Under the pieces are notes generated by a model. The model was not told the origin of the DNA. It saw only the letters and a program-made list of their open reading frames with translations, and did no database searches. Shown one piece after another: positions 6,255 to 6,344 of a stretch of 6,344 nucleotides of DNA (the first letter of the stretch is position 1; each line of letters starts with the position of its first letter). The stretch comes from an uncultured Bacillaceae bacterium. GTDB lineage: Bacteria > Bacillota > Bacilli > Bacillales > Caldibacillaceae. The translations under genes were made by a program, and so were the position numbers. The stretch covers positions 1-6,344 of the forward strand of contig CALGAD010000045.1 of the NCBI GenBank assembly GCA_937951955.1. Direction: 5' to 3'.

Positions 6255-6283
6255 CCCGACTTTAACAGTTAAAAATAAAAAAA

Positions 6284-6333
6284 GCCTCTTAGAAGTGCGA
6301 TGTGATCGCATTTCTGAGAGGCATGTTATTTTT
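6284..6333. terminator. Second terminator hairpin, possibly bidirectional
   Basis: Bases 6284-6301 can pair with 6305-6322 around a GTG loop: an 18-bp stem made of GCCTCTTAGAA / TTCTGAGAGGC and TGCGAT / ATCGCA, with two G-U pairs in the + strand RNA. To the left is an A-rich run (6271-6283), which is a U-run for transcription from the right. To the right, TTATTTTT begins at 6326 after a 3-nt gap. It may serve as a backup stop for rbs and as the terminator of a convergent gene beyond the window. Confidence 0.75.
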
Positions 6334-6344
6334 CTGGTCGTATA

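Noticed and set aside
1..6344. CRISPR arrays, tRNA or rRNA genes, insertion sequences, phage or toxin-antitoxin genes
   Set aside because: None seen on either strand; the window is a single metabolic operon with its control regions.

Overview
The window holds one complete ribose uptake and phosphorylation operon, rbsR-rbsK-rbsD-rbsA-rbsC-rbsB. All six genes are on the + strand. The gene order and the protein sequences resemble the Bacillus subtilis rbs operon as I remember it. The A+T-rich DNA, strong AGGAGG-type ribosome binding sites, a lipoprotein (not periplasmic) binding protein and a cre-like operator point to a Gram-positive member of the Bacillaceae. The very acidic RbsB hints at a halotolerant genus of the Oceanobacillus/Virgibacillus kind, but that is only an inference.

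Layout. Positions 1-268 are the control region. It has a near-consensus sigma-A promoter (TTGACA, 17 bp, TAAAAT) and two LacI-family palindromes, one over the expected transcription start and one in the untranslated leader. Then come rbsR (269-1255), rbsK (1261-2154), an unusual 166-bp spacer with four degenerate copies of a GGGACA...TAAC word, rbsD (2321-2716), rbsA (best start TTG 2734, end 4230), rbsC (best start ATG 4236, end 5174), a 59-bp gap with a perfect 9-bp hairpin, and rbsB (5234-6187). Two hairpins at 6212-6254 and 6284-6333 close the operon.

How it works. RbsB, anchored in the membrane by a lipid, captures D-ribose outside the cell. RbsC forms the channel and RbsA, with two ATPase domains, drives transport. 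RbsD interconverts ribose ring forms so that RbsK can phosphorylate ribose to ribose-5-phosphate. RbsR represses the operon, very probably from the two palindromes. These also match the CcpA cre consensus at 13 of 14 positions each, so catabolite repression may act on the same sites.

No undescribed biological system is visible: this is a well-known operon. The points worth a second look are local: the paired operators, the repeat-bearing rbsK-rbsD spacer, the Tyr-to-Phe change at RbsD position 120, the poorly placed ribosome binding site of rbsD, and the hairpin before rbsB.
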